Source: Viridibacillus arvi (GTDB lineage: Bacteria > Bacillota > Bacilli > Bacillales_A > Planococcaceae). From it: 64,000 bases of DNA. Under the pieces are notes generated by a model. That model had not been told where the DNA came from. It searched no databases and saw nothing but the letters and a program-made list of their open reading frames with translations. The stretch spans positions 504,739-568,738 of the forward strand of contig NZ_LILB01000001.1 of assembly GCF_001274945.1 (NCBI RefSeq), in the 5' to 3' direction. This document shows positions 46,811 through 55,123 of this stretch, piece by piece; the stretch's first letter is position 1, and the number at the start of each line of letters is the position of its first letter. The translations under genes were made by a program, and so were the position numbers.

Positions 46811-46861
46811 AATACATACAGGGAGTTTTATATTATTATACGTACCCTAACATAAATTCCC

Positions 46862-46950
46862 CTTATTGAACTAACCTGCCCCGTTAGTTCAATAAAGAAA
46901 AAAGAGCTGCATATGCAACTCAATGATCTTCAAGTAAAGCCCCCGTTAGT
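46862..46950 (-). repeat. GTTAGTT element, copy 19
   Basis: TTATTGAACTAAC-N7-GTTAGTTCAATAA perfectly paired, hairpin GAGCTGCATATGCAACTC, AATGATCTTCAAGTAAAGC, right arm CCCCGTTAGT. Near consensus. Confidence 0.94.
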
Positions 46951-46978
46951 AAAAATATTACATACAAAATAATAATCT

Positions 46979-47368
46979 CTATTTCAAAAATTTCTCTAAA
47001 ATTTCCAAGTCCTCGAGATATGCGTGTTGTATATTTTGTATATCTCTAAGTGACTTCCAACCAGCATCTACAATAATGTTATCGGGGTCGTTAATCCCTG
47101 CACTTTCTCCAGTTTTTTTCACTTTGAAGTAATAAGTTTTTACTTTATAACCTTTAATTTCAGTTTCTTTAATAAACAGGCTATCCTCAATGACAATATC
47201 ATATCCAGTTTCTTCTTTAACTTCTCTAATACAACATTCTTCTGGTGTTTCTCCTTGTTCAATACCACCCGAAGGAATAGCCCAAGATTCAGAGTTACTA
47301 CCTTTTACCATCAAAACTTCTTTGTTCTCATTAATACAAATTGCTGCAGAACCAAACCATTCTTTCAT
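46979..47368 (-). CDS. NUDIX hydrolase
   Basis: 129 aa. Nudix box GGIEQGETPEECCI plus REVKEETGYD is complete. GGGAGGG precedes the ATG. Its start lies only 15 nt from element copy 20 and its stop 28 nt from copy 19, so the gene has almost no flanking sequence of its own. Confidence 0.9.
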   Translation of the reverse strand: MKEWFGSAAICINENKEVLMVKGSNSESWAIPSGGIEQGETPEECCIREVKEETGYDIVIEDSLFIKETEIKGYKVKTYYFKVKKTGESAGINDPDNIIVDAGWKSLRDIQNIQHAYLEDLEILEKFLK

Positions 47369-47383
47369 CTTATCCCTCCCGCT

Positions 47384-47451
47384 TCTTGTTCAACAAACCT
47401 TTTCGTTAGTTCATTATAAAAGTGCCAGTCCCACCTGAAAGTAAAGCACCC
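47384..47451 (-). repeat. GTTAGTT element, copy 20
   Basis: CTTGTTCAACAAACCTTTTC, GTTAGTTCATTATAA, diverged centre AGTGCCAGTCCCACCTGAAA, right part GTAAAGCACCC. Confidence 0.8.
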
Positions 47452-47522
47452 AATATAACGCCTTTTCTTTTGTTCAAAAGTTTACATACTATAACTTATT
47501 CAACACCATTCAAAAAAACCTT

Positions 47523-47617
47523 CTTGTTCAACTAACCTGCTCCTTTAGTTGAATAAGAAAAAGAGCTGTCTGAACAGCTCAAAGATCTTGTACTAAAGCT
47601 CCCTTTAGCACAATAAA
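47523..47617 (-). repeat. GTTAGTT element, copy 21
   Basis: CTTGTTCAACTAACCTGCTC, TTTAGTTGAATAAG, perfect hairpin GAGCTGTCTGAACAGCTC, ACTAAAGCTCCCTTTAGC. Confidence 0.92.
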
Positions 47618-47623
47618 GATTTA

Positions 47624-47821
47624 TTATTTTTTCAATTCTTTACTCTCTGGAATTTCGAAATAAAAATCATATAAATCTCTTGCTGTTTGTTGGATAAATT
47701 CATATCCGCCACTTCCATTTATAGCAGTATCCAATCTAGCATATATAATTAGTAAAAGAGTTTTAGCTTCTGATTCACTTAATTGTTGAATCCTTTTCTT
47801 CACTTTCTCAATCTCTAACAT
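47624..47821 (-). CDS. Small helical protein of unknown function
   Basis: 65 aa from ATG 47821, with GGGAGGTG upstream; an in-frame GTG lies inside that ribosome site and is rejected. Sequence LEIEKVKKRIQQLSESEAKT is amphipathic. Stop 6 nt from copy 21, start 29 nt from copy 22. No family recognised. Confidence 0.7.
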   Translation of the reverse strand: MLEIEKVKKRIQQLSESEAKTLLLIIYARLDTAINGSGGYEFIQQTARDLYDFYFEIPESKELKK

Positions 47822-47850
47822 TAAAAGCACCTCCCAATAATCAATTATTA

Positions 47851-47880
47851 TCTTGTACCAAACTGCCCCGTTTGTTAGAT
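47851..47880 (-). repeat. GTTAGTT element, copy 22 (left arm only)
   Basis: TCTTGTACCAAACTGCCCCG then TTTGTTAGAT. Confidence 0.75.
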
Positions 47881-47888
47881 AATTTCTT

Positions 47889-48197
47889 TCAATTCTTAGG
47901 AAAAATACCTGATGTAACTCTATTTAATATTTTTTTTAATGGCCATTGGCATAAAGATATTGTGATGATGATTATCAAAATGAAAACAACTAATTGTAGA
48001 AAACGACTCGAAAATTGTACAGCAAACCAATTACCTCCATAATAAATACAAATAAACCCCAAAAACACCATAGAAAGATAGGCAAAAGAAGCGAGAATTA
48101 ATTGTTTAGCCGTTAATTGTCTTATTGATTCTCTATTTTTGTGTATAAGATTAATTGCCACAAATATACAATAAGCTATAATAATAAATGTAAACAA
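47889..48197 (-). CDS. Small membrane protein of unknown function
   Basis: 102 aa with three hydrophobic segments. I place the start at TTG 48197 because AAAGGGAGGTG lies 8 nt upstream; the frame itself extends 12 codons further through that ribosome site. Ends 8 nt from copy 22. No family recognised. Confidence 0.68.
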   Translation of the reverse strand: MFTFIIIAYCIFVAINLIHKNRESIRQLTAKQLILASFAYLSMVFLGFICIYYGGNWFAVQFSSRFLQLVVFILIIIITISLCQWPLKKILNRVTSGIFPKN

Positions 48198-48252
48198 ACA
48201 AATACACCTCCCTTTATCGAATGTAACTCCCAATATAATCCATATTATAATA

Positions 48253-48288
48253 TTTATTCAACTAACCTGCCCCGTTAGTTGAATAAGG
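48253..48288 (-). repeat. GTTAGTT element, copy 23 (left arm only), encodes a protein C-terminus
   Basis: TTATTCAACTAAC-N7-GTTAGTTGAATAA, perfectly paired. The HEAT-protein frame reads through it and stops at its TAG, so the tail PYSTNGAG is element-encoded. Confidence 0.92.
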
Positions 48289-49212
48289 TTCCAGCTGAAA
48301 TTTGGTAATATTTGCAGTTATCCATTTCTTTTCTGACTCAAAAAGGAAGTCCCATTTTTTAGTTTTTATCCAATCAAATAACTTATGAATTTCCTCATTA
48401 CCTTCTTCAAATCGAATAAGAAATCCTAGTGCTAAAATTATGTCATCACTTACGACATTTCTTTTTCTTTTTAACATATTCTTAATACGCTCGATAACAG
48501 GTTTAATGGCAGTTTCATTTCCATGTCTATTGATACCTAACATGGCATATCCTTTAACTGCACCAGAACGGTCTTGTAAAGCCTCTAAAAAAGTCGGGAG
48601 TAAGGAAGCATCCCCTATTTCATTTAATGCCGATAAAGCCGAACATTTAACATCTCCTTTAGGATGATCCAGCAAATTTAAAAGGTGAGGAATAGCTTTA
48701 TATGTACCAATCTCAAATAATACAGAATTTGCATAGATTAAGTCGTACTCATCTGTTGTCTCAGATATAATTTTAATGAGTGCTTCCTCTGCAATAGAAC
48801 TCTTACATACCTTTAATGCTCGGATAGCATCCTGCCTGACAAGCCAACGCTCATCTTTAATAAATTTCAATATGGTTGAACATTCTTTTACAATTTTTTG
48901 TTCTGAAATTCTTTCAAGGACACTTGAAAGTGTATATTTGTCCGTTTCTTTTTCAAGCCATTTTAAAAGAATTTCAACTACCCGTTCATCTCCGGTATTT
49001 TCGCCAATTTTACCAAGTATAAAATAAATACCATCCCTGATTTCTCTATCCTTACTTTTTTCTAATAAATTATTAAGAGAAGGAATCACACTAGTACCTG
49101 TTATTTCTCTTGCTTTTCTGTAAGCATTCCAAGAAGGTGAATCTTCACTACTAGTATAAGAACTTCTGTCTGCCATTTTTTCGATTAATTTTAACAGTTC
49201 TTTTTCATCCAT
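48262..49212 (-). CDS. HEAT-repeat protein
   Basis: 316 aa built of about eight helical HEAT-like repeats (for example IPHLLNLLDHPKGDVKCSAL and TFLEALQDRSGAVKGYAM). Such proteins are scaffolds for binding other proteins or nucleic acid; no catalytic domain is seen. AGGAG precedes the ATG. Its final codons, YSTNGAG and the stop, are encoded within element copy 23, so the original C-terminus may have been replaced or extended when the element joined. Confidence 0.85.
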   Translation of the reverse strand: MDEKELLKLIEKMADRSSYTSSEDSPSWNAYRKAREITGTSVIPSLNNLLEKSKDREIRDGIYFILGKIGENTGDERVVEILLKWLEKETDKYTLSSVLERISEQKIVKECSTILKFIKDERWLVRQDAIRALKVCKSSIAEEALIKIISETTDEYDLIYANSVLFEIGTYKAIPHLLNLLDHPKGDVKCSALSALNEIGDASLLPTFLEALQDRSGAVKGYAMLGINRHGNETAIKPVIERIKNMLKRKRNVVSDDIILALGFLIRFEEGNEEIHKLFDWIKTKKWDFLFESEKKWITANITKFQLEPYSTNGAG

Positions 49213-49260
49213 TGTTATAAACTCCTATGAAGTTATTTATCTTAATATATCATCTCTTAT

Positions 49261-49343
49261 GTAACTAAACTGCCTCGTTAATTCAATAAGAAAAAAAGAG
49301 CTGCATATGCAACTCAATGATCTTCAAGTAAAGCCCCCCATTA
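49261..49343 (-). repeat. GTTAGTT element, copy 24
   Basis: GTAACTAAACTGCCTCGTTA, ATTCAATAAG, hairpin GAGCTGCATATGCAACTC, AATGATCTTCAAGTAAAGC, right arm CCCCCATTA. Confidence 0.92.
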
Positions 49344-49519
49344 TTTTTGAATTACTTATTTTTTCAGGATAAATTTTATTAAGAATAAAGTAAATTATCC
49401 AAAACGGTATAGGTAAAGCTACTATGAAAGCCCTGTGGTCGGCAAGTAATGCATAAAGTAAAACAAACATTAAAATTACGAAAGGTATGATGAGTGGCAG
49501 TAAATCTTTTTATTTACAT
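49324..49519 (-). pseudogene. Small membrane protein gene without usable start
   Basis: The minus strand reads KDLLPLIIPFVILMFVLLYA, LLADHRAFIVALPIPFW, IIYFILNKIYPEK and stops inside element copy 24. Upstream, ATG (49519) is followed by TAA and the frame is shifted, so the start appears broken by small indels. An internal ATG could still give a shorter protein. Confidence 0.6.
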
Positions 49520-49651
49520 TAAATTTTAGACCTTATAAGTGTATAACCCCATCCTAAAAATAGGACAGGATTATACATAAATTTGTTTAATTTTTAATGA
49601 AAAACACTTAACCGAACTTAGAAATGGCCAATAAAGTAGTTTAGTATTAGT

Positions 49652-50035
49652 TTACTGCTGTATTATCTGAATAAGGTTGCCGCATGTATCGTCGAAGACA
49701 GCTATTGTGACTTTGCCCATTTCTGTCGGCTCCATAGTAAACTTCACGCCTTTTCCCTTTAACCGTGTGTACTCTTTTCGAACATCTGCAACGCCAAACA
49801 TTGTTGCTGGAATGCCTTGGGTAATTAAACCCTTTTGATACTCTTTGGCGATCTGATTGTCATTCGGTTCTAGTATAAGCTCGGTACCGTCCTGATCATC
49901 AGAAGAAACAAGCGTTATCCACCTAAATTCTCCGGCGGGAACATCGTGTTTTTTTACAAATCCGAGCGTTTCTGAATAAAACTCCAGTGCCTTGTCTTGA
50001 TCTTCTACGAATAAACTGGTAACTATGATTTTCAT
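49652..50035 (-). CDS. VOC-family (glyoxalase/bleomycin-resistance-like) protein
   Basis: 127 aa, two beta-alpha-beta-beta-beta modules (FVEDQDKALEFYSETLGF; FGVADVRKEYTRLKGKGVKF). Possible metal ligands are His30-region and Glu near ELILEP. AAAGGAGG precedes the ATG. Codon use is richer in G+C than neighbours. Substrate unknown; may give resistance to an antibiotic or electrophile. Confidence 0.88.
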   Translation of the reverse strand: MKIIVTSLFVEDQDKALEFYSETLGFVKKHDVPAGEFRWITLVSSDDQDGTELILEPNDNQIAKEYQKGLITQGIPATMFGVADVRKEYTRLKGKGVKFTMEPTEMGKVTIAVFDDTCGNLIQIIQQ

Positions 50036-50123
50036 ACTTTTTTTGCCTCCTTTGATTAATTTACCACTTCCCGAAAGTCGTTAATAATTTTATATGTGGA
50101 AGCAGCCAAACAAGAATAGAAAC

Positions 50124-50156
50124 TTGAAGATGACGATACTCCGTCGTCATCTTCGG
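50124..50156 (-). terminator. Candidate terminator of the APH-like gene
   Basis: GAAGATGACGA / TCGTCATCTTC stem (about 50126-50155); the T-run on the minus strand is weak. Confidence 0.55.
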
Positions 50157-50167
50157 AAGCTGGTGGA

Positions 50168-51241
50168 TTAAATATTTCGTTCCTCACACTCGAAAGGTTC
50201 TTCGCACGAGAAAACTTCATGGAAAAATCCCTTATACGGAATATCGTCCTCCAAGCATTTTATGAGATACGACAACTCCTCATCACACTCCGGTTCTTCA
50301 CCATTATTCCGCATTACCTCGAATGCATCTACAATACCTTCCATGACGGTTACTTGGATAAATAAGGGCAACTTATCCAATATTGAATTTTCGATTCTGG
50401 TCTCGGATTTATATCCCTCGAGAACTGTTTCAAAATAATTATCCATGAACTTTTTCCGTTTACCGGCGTCTGGTTCAAATTGTATCCAGCCAACTCCGTG
50501 TGTCCAAAGACCTGCCAAATCAAACATATACCAACAGTAACATGAATTATCGAAATCATATACGGTAATTTGCCCGGTATCAAAATCTATTGAATAATTC
50601 CCATCATTGTAATCAAAATGGACCATACCGAAAGACTCACGGTTCCTGTCCAATCCTTCTAAAGTTTTAAGAAGCTCTACCATCTTCTCCTTAACCAGTG
50701 GTAACGTACCCGGTATCAGATTATCAATATACTCGACATTGTATTTATCAAAGAAACTATACCGGCGATGAACAGCAGCATAGCCTTTCGACAATTGGTG
50801 CAGCTTCCCGAGAACTTTACCGCAGTTATAATAGTATTCCGTAATAGGAACTCCTTCGCGATACTGATAATGATTTTCTACAAGCATTTTTCCCCTAGCC
50901 TTTTCGAACAGGCAGACAAAAAAAGTGTGATTATTATGAGTGATCTCTTCCAGTAGATTCCCCTTCCGAGAGCTGATCACATTCGAGACACTACCGCCAT
51001 GCTCGAATAAATATTGGATATATTCAACTTCGCCCAACAGATCGTCTCGGCTCCTGTCATTTAAAAAGGCGATTCTGAGTATTTTTGCACTAGCGCCCTC
51101 TTTCTCACAGTTATAAACGACATTCCGCCCTCCGGCATGAGCATTAATTAAATTTGTTTCATAGCCTTCCAACTCATACAACTCTGATACTAGTGGACTT
51201 AAATAAGCTTCGTATATTTCAGCAACTTCATTATGATTCAT
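50168..51241 (-). CDS. APH/choline-kinase-like phosphotransferase
   Basis: 357 aa with protein-kinase-like fold of the APH family: catalytic loop MVHFDYNDGNYSID (HxD...N, here FDYNDGN) and the metal-binding VYDFDNSCYCWYMFDLA. Such enzymes phosphorylate aminoglycosides, macrolides, homoserine or other small molecules. TTGGAGGG precedes the ATG and lies inside the small upstream gene, which it overlaps. G+C-richer codon use matches the VOC gene next to it, suggesting joint origin. Confidence 0.85.
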   Translation of the reverse strand: MNHNEVAEIYEAYLSPLVSELYELEGYETNLINAHAGGRNVVYNCEKEGASAKILRIAFLNDRSRDDLLGEVEYIQYLFEHGGSVSNVISSRKGNLLEEITHNNHTFFVCLFEKARGKMLVENHYQYREGVPITEYYYNCGKVLGKLHQLSKGYAAVHRRYSFFDKYNVEYIDNLIPGTLPLVKEKMVELLKTLEGLDRNRESFGMVHFDYNDGNYSIDFDTGQITVYDFDNSCYCWYMFDLAGLWTHGVGWIQFEPDAGKRKKFMDNYFETVLEGYKSETRIENSILDKLPLFIQVTVMEGIVDAFEVMRNNGEEPECDEELSYLIKCLEDDIPYKGFFHEVFSCEEPFECEERNI

Positions 51242-51386
51242 TATATCCCTCCAATTTCTTGTTCAATAATTTTGAACTTGTGCGCCACAACTCCAAAGTT
51301 CCCTCGTCATATTCCCAGAATTGAACGAGACTCTGAGCGACTGCATCTGAAGCTACTCCTCTTACCATGTTTCCTAAATTCATCAT
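51231..51386 (-). CDS. Small protein overlapping the APH-like gene
   Basis: 51 aa: MMNLGNMVRGVASDAVAQSL then VQFWEYDEGTLELWRTSSKL. GGGAGG lies upstream and the frame ends 11 bp inside the phosphotransferase gene, whose ribosome site it contains, suggesting translational coupling. No family recognised. Confidence 0.5.
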   Translation of the reverse strand: MMNLGNMVRGVASDAVAQSLVQFWEYDEGTLELWRTSSKLLNKKLEGYNES

Positions 51387-51578
51387 CTTATATTTTTCCT
51401 CCCATTACCTTTGAGAGGATTAAACCTTAGTTAAGAAGTAATCCCTCTCATTAGCATGCTATTTTGAAATTCTATCATTTTCAATATGTCACCTCTTCCT
51501 TAAGTTTAGGCTATAAAAATTAAATAGCCCTATATATATACTAATTATACATAAAATTACAAATACCTCTTTTGTAAT
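51387..51578. other. Gene-free stretch
   Basis: AT-rich; no coding sequence or hairpin of note. Confidence 0.5.
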
Positions 51579-51668
51579 TTCTGCCCTGATAGGTCAATAA
51601 GACTTACTACAATAAGAAAATGAGCTGCCGTATCATGTTTGTTCAGCAACTCTTGCACCGGTTGATTG
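51579..51668 (-). repeat. GTTAGTT element, copy 25 (degenerate)
   Basis: ATTTCTGCCCTGATAGGTC, AATAAGA, TGAGCTGCCG...CAGCAACTC, CACCGGTTGATTG; order is conserved but arms are decayed. Confidence 0.6.
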
Positions 51669-51747
51669 AAAATTATTAATTATAAACCCTACATCGTTTT
51701 AATGTATATTTTATGCGTCACAACGTAGCTTACAAAAAATAACCCCT

Positions 51748-51830
51748 TTGTTTGACTAACCTACCCCTTTAGTTCAATAAAAAAAGGCTCTACTCCTTAT
51801 TGAAGTAAAGCTCCCCGATAGTTGAATAAG
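51748..51830 (-). repeat. GTTAGTT element, copy 26
   Basis: TTTGTTTGACTAACCTACCC, CTTTAGTTCAATAA, hairpin GGCTCTACT...AGTAAAGC, right arm CCCCGATAGTTGAATAAG. Confidence 0.92.
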
Positions 51831-51886
51831 ATAACAGTTATTATTTAACAACAATCGCTTAATTGTTCTTATCTGTCCACGGTGGA

Positions 51887-51918
51887 TATTCAAGTAAAGC
51901 CCCTGTTAGTTAAAGTAT
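51887..51918 (-). repeat. GTTAGTT element, copy 27 (right arm only)
   Basis: TATTCAAGTAAAGCCCCT then GTTAGTTAAAGTATA. The rest of 51831-52149 shows no gene. Confidence 0.8.
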
Positions 51919-52149
51919 AATTCTTCACAAATTCTTGGTTATTCGTAATAAGTAGTGGATTACCTTATTTATTAATTTCCTCAAAGTGTGCAGTAACTTT
52001 ACATTTATTTAAATGTTTAATCATGTAACCAATTATCTTTAAAAATATATCATCAAAAATGAACGATTTAATAAATAATAAGATTGTTAGCCAATTGCCC
52101 TTCACTTTATTTTTTGAATGAATAATATATTACATATGGAGGTGGAAAA

Positions 52150-52695
52150 ATGGATAACTGTAGTAACTGTAATAAACAATCCTGCTTATGTGGAAGACAA
52201 ATAGGCCCTTTCAGAGCTGTTGAACTCTGTGGAATTACTGGCGTGTCTCCTATACCAATAACAACAACATGTAGTGGTTTATGTGAATACGGATATATAT
52301 ATAATCTAGGTGCTGAGGTTGTAGCTATAGATGCTGATATTATTTTTGATTCAACAGGCATAGTTACACTTGGAATTACCCATGTTCCAGGAACCTCTCA
52401 AATTATTGTTACCACACCGGGAATCTACGAGATTAATTTCGTCGTATCAGGTGTTGAGCCTAACCAATTCACACTATTTTTAAATGGTGCACCGGTTACG
52501 GGAACAACCTATGGTTCAGGGGCTGGCACTCAACAAAACACTGGTCAGGCAATAATTTCTTTAGCATCCGGCAGTAGTCTTACACTTAGAAATCATTCTT
52601 CTGCTGCAGCAGTTACTCTGCAGACTTTGGCAGGAGGCACACAAATAAACGTAAATGCTTCTATTGTACTTAAATTGTTAAGTCCCATTGTCTAG
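52150..52695 (+). CDS. BclA-C-like spore surface protein
   Basis: 181 aa. A Cys-rich N-terminus (MDNCSNCNKQSCLCGRQ) is followed by a C1q/TNF-like jelly-roll domain of the BclA C-terminal type (EYGYIYNLGAEVVAIDADII, TTPGIYEINFVVSG, FTLFLNGAPVTGTTYGSG, INVNASIVLKLL). There is no collagen-like Gly-X-X stretch. GGAGGTG precedes the ATG. Such domains trimerise on the spore outer surface. The cysteines may cross-link it to the coat. The AT-rich upstream could hold a late sporulation promoter. Confidence 0.85.
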   Translation: MDNCSNCNKQSCLCGRQIGPFRAVELCGITGVSPIPITTTCSGLCEYGYIYNLGAEVVAIDADIIFDSTGIVTLGITHVPGTSQIIVTTPGIYEINFVVSGVEPNQFTLFLNGAPVTGTTYGSGAGTQQNTGQAIISLASGSSLTLRNHSSAAAVTLQTLAGGTQINVNASIVLKLLSPIV

Positions 52696-52920
52696 AGATA
52701 AAATACTCGGTATGATTTTCTTCATTTCAAAACTTCAAAAGAATAGATTCTCCATTAGTTAGGAGTGATAAACCTTTAGCGCAGGAATTACTCCTCTCCT
52801 CTTTTCTTTTCAGATTTATTCACCCTTCCTGAACAATACCTTACCTTTCAGATATTCATTCAATATAGTGATGAAATTTAAAATTCAACTTTGGTATACC
52901 TGTTTAAAATAACCTTCCAC
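52696..52920. other. Gene-free stretch after the BclA-like gene
   Basis: A weak GAGTGATA...TTACTCCTCTCC inverted repeat near 52765-52800 could terminate the plus-strand gene; nothing else seen. Confidence 0.35.
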
Positions 52921-52998
52921 TTCTTCAACTAAACTGCCCCGTTAGTTTAATAAGATCAGCGACGCTTATTAAACTATTGCGCACGATTCTAGAATAAG
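52921..52998 (-). repeat. GTTAGTT element, copy 28
   Basis: TTCTTCAACTAAACTGCCCC, GTTAGTTTAATAAG, then ACGCTTATTAAACTATTGCG, a variant centre related to the module after copy 7. Stop codon 9 nt away. Confidence 0.88.
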
Positions 52999-53007
52999 TT
53001 ATACAAT

Positions 53008-53751
53008 TTATTCATTAATAATATTTTTATCTTGATTGCCATGAAAAATACGCAATAAAGTATTTTTAGCAGGCACATCATATCGAAAATAATTAACCAA
53101 AAATTCCCTATTATTATAACTAACTTCTTTAACATTACAATTAACACAACCATCATTTTTAATACTGATGGTTGCATAAGTGGCTATCGGTCGAGAATTA
53201 CAACCTAATGCCCCTGGATTAAGATAAATTCTATTGTTCCCCTTGAAATAATGTAAAACATGATGGTGTCCAAAACAGATTATGTCAGCGTCTTCATTTT
53301 TATATAAGTCATCAAGTTTTGTTACAGACGGATTAGTATCAATACTTAGGAACCGATTACATTCATTCAAATGGTAATGCAAAAACAAAATCTTTTTTCC
53401 ATTGATCATGCCCTCAAGTCTTTTTGGCATTTCACTTAAAAAAGTAATGAATTCTCTATTCATATTTTCTGCTATCCAATAATGATGGTCTCTTTCTTCA
53501 CCTTGGCTCCCCGGTTCCTCACCATTTAGAATATTGAGTATGGCCTCGTCATGATTCCCTAAAACGTATGATACATCTTTTCTCGAACTGAGTTCTTCAA
53601 GGACTTGATTTGTTTCATGTCCAATAGCGATCAAATCTCCTAAGCAATAGATATGTTCTACTTTGCCTTCCCTTTCAATATCAGAAAGTACAGCTTTAAG
53701 AGCAGAATAGTTTCCATGTATATCTGTAATAACTGCAATATTCTTCACCAT
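53008..53751 (-). CDS. Metallophosphoesterase (diadenosine/YfcE-like)
   Basis: 247 aa calcineurin-like phosphoesterase with all metal motifs: DIHGN, LGDLIAIG, LGNHDEA, FLHYHL and FGHHHV, ending NPGALGCNSRP. It is of the single-domain YfcE/YmdB-like group acting on phosphodiesters or nucleotide pyrophosphates. AAAAGGAGAG precedes the ATG. Start 37 nt from copy 29. Confidence 0.9.
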   Translation of the reverse strand: MVKNIAVITDIHGNYSALKAVLSDIEREGKVEHIYCLGDLIAIGHETNQVLEELSSRKDVSYVLGNHDEAILNILNGEEPGSQGEERDHHYWIAENMNREFITFLSEMPKRLEGMINGKKILFLHYHLNECNRFLSIDTNPSVTKLDDLYKNEDADIICFGHHHVLHYFKGNNRIYLNPGALGCNSRPIATYATISIKNDGCVNCNVKEVSYNNREFLVNYFRYDVPAKNTLLRIFHGNQDKNIINE

Positions 53752-53788
53752 GACACTCTCCTTTTGTTGACAATATGTTTTTCAGCAA

Positions 53789-53915
53789 TATGGCCAGATT
53801 TTACACACAAGTTAAATAATACTTCTCAACTAACCCGCCCTTTAGTTGAATAAAAAAAGAGCTGCCTAAACAGCTCTACGATCTTCTACTAAAGCACCCG
53901 TTAGTGTTAGTTTAA
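53789..53915 (-). repeat. GTTAGTT element, copy 29, with left accessory module
   Basis: TATGGCCAGATTTTACACAC left module, CTCAACTAACCCGCCC, TTTAGTTGAATAA, hairpin GAGCTGCCTAAACAGCTC, right arm CACCCGTTAGTGTTAGTTTA with a small duplication. Confidence 0.9.
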
Positions 53916-53972
53916 GTACATTTATTCACAAACTTTGTTGATATTACATAATTAATTTTATTCATTATAGGA

Positions 53973-54056
53973 ATGCTGCCCTTTTAGTTGAACAAGAAAA
54001 AAGTACTGCCTAAGTAACTCAATGATCTTAAACTAATCCTCCGTTAGTTCAAGAAG
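53973..54056 (-). repeat. GTTAGTT element, copy 30
   Basis: ATGCTGCCCTTTTAGTTGAA, hairpin AGTACTGCCTAAGTAACT, AATGATCTTAAACTAATCC, right arm TCCGTTAGTTCAAG. Confidence 0.88.
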
Positions 54057-54093
54057 AACCAAATCAATTTAAATAGCTCAGATTTTGGAAAAA

Positions 54094-54981
54094 TTAAATT
54101 GATTCAAATGATACCCATCTTTTAGTAATCTCAGAAAATTTCTGAGTCGCGAGTGAGGTTGGTTTTCTTATAGCTAACCCAATAGTTCGATAGCTATCAC
54201 TTTCAAGTGGAATGGCTGTAAAAGAAATTTTTGATTTCGGTATAATCATTTCTGGCAATATACTAATTCCTAGATTATTCTCCACCATGGAGATCACCGA
54301 GTATTCATTCATATTTTCGAATCGAATATTGGGGCTAACTTTATTCTCCCTAAATATTTTTTGAATATCATCATAACACTGATATGTTGGCATAATAAAA
54401 GGTACATTTTCTATTTGTTGCATTGATACTTGGTTTTCCTTACATAATGGGGATTGGTTAGATACAACACATAAAAGTCGATCCCTCTTCAATTGTACGA
54501 ATTCAAAGGATTTTTCAAATGATTCAAAGTAAGTATCATTATTAATAAATCCACAATCTAATCTCCCGTTTTGTAACCAATTCTCAACCTCAGTATAGTT
54601 TCCTTCCAGTAATTCGATTTCAATATTTGGAAACTTTTCCTCCATTTTTTTAAGAATACCAGGAATCCAGTTTTTAGAAATACTCGAAAAAACACCCACT
54701 CTTACTATTCCTTTTTGGAACCCATTGATAGCGGCTACTTCCTGCTTCAGCATGTTGTTATAGTATAAAATTTTCCGAACGGTAATTAAAAGCTCCTCTG
54801 CATTTTTGGTCAATGTTAAAGTAGAGTGATTGCGAATAAATAAAGGAAAGGAAAACTCTTTTTCCAAACTGCTAATTGCATGACTTACAGCAGATTGGGT
54901 GAAACCTAACACTTCTGCAGCTTTTGTAAAACTATTGAGTTCTGCCACTTTGTTAAATATTTCATATTTTATTAAAGTCAC
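54094..54981 (-). CDS. LysR-family transcriptional regulator
   Basis: 295 aa from GTG with AAGGAGG upstream. N-terminal winged helix (FTKAAEVLGFTQSAVSHAIS) and a two-lobed effector domain (RVGVFSSISKNWIPGILKKM to PEMIIPKSK). Divergent from an NAD-dependent epimerase gene 140 bp away, which it likely regulates. Effector unknown. Confidence 0.92.
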   Translation of the reverse strand: MTLIKYEIFNKVAELNSFTKAAEVLGFTQSAVSHAISSLEKEFSFPLFIRNHSTLTLTKNAEELLITVRKILYYNNMLKQEVAAINGFQKGIVRVGVFSSISKNWIPGILKKMEEKFPNIEIELLEGNYTEVENWLQNGRLDCGFINNDTYFESFEKSFEFVQLKRDRLLCVVSNQSPLCKENQVSMQQIENVPFIMPTYQCYDDIQKIFRENKVSPNIRFENMNEYSVISMVENNLGISILPEMIIPKSKISFTAIPLESDSYRTIGLAIRKPTSLATQKFSEITKRWVSFESI

Positions 54982-55030
54982 TATGGTCCTCCTTATGAAT
55001 TTTATTCATGTTTCCATTATATTTCTTCGT

Positions 55031-55063
55031 TTTATTTAATGCCATAACCAACTTATAATAAGT
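55031..55063 (+). promoter_or_regulatory. Candidate promoter/LysR site between lysR and epimerase genes
   Basis: TTTATT (55031-55036), 17 bp, TATAAT (55054-55059); the -10 lies in the dyad ACTTATAATAAGT. Confidence 0.4.
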
Positions 55064-55123
55064 GCATGCTCTATTATATGACCCTTGACAAGGGATGTAT
55101 TTTTCATGGAAGGATGAAGTGAA

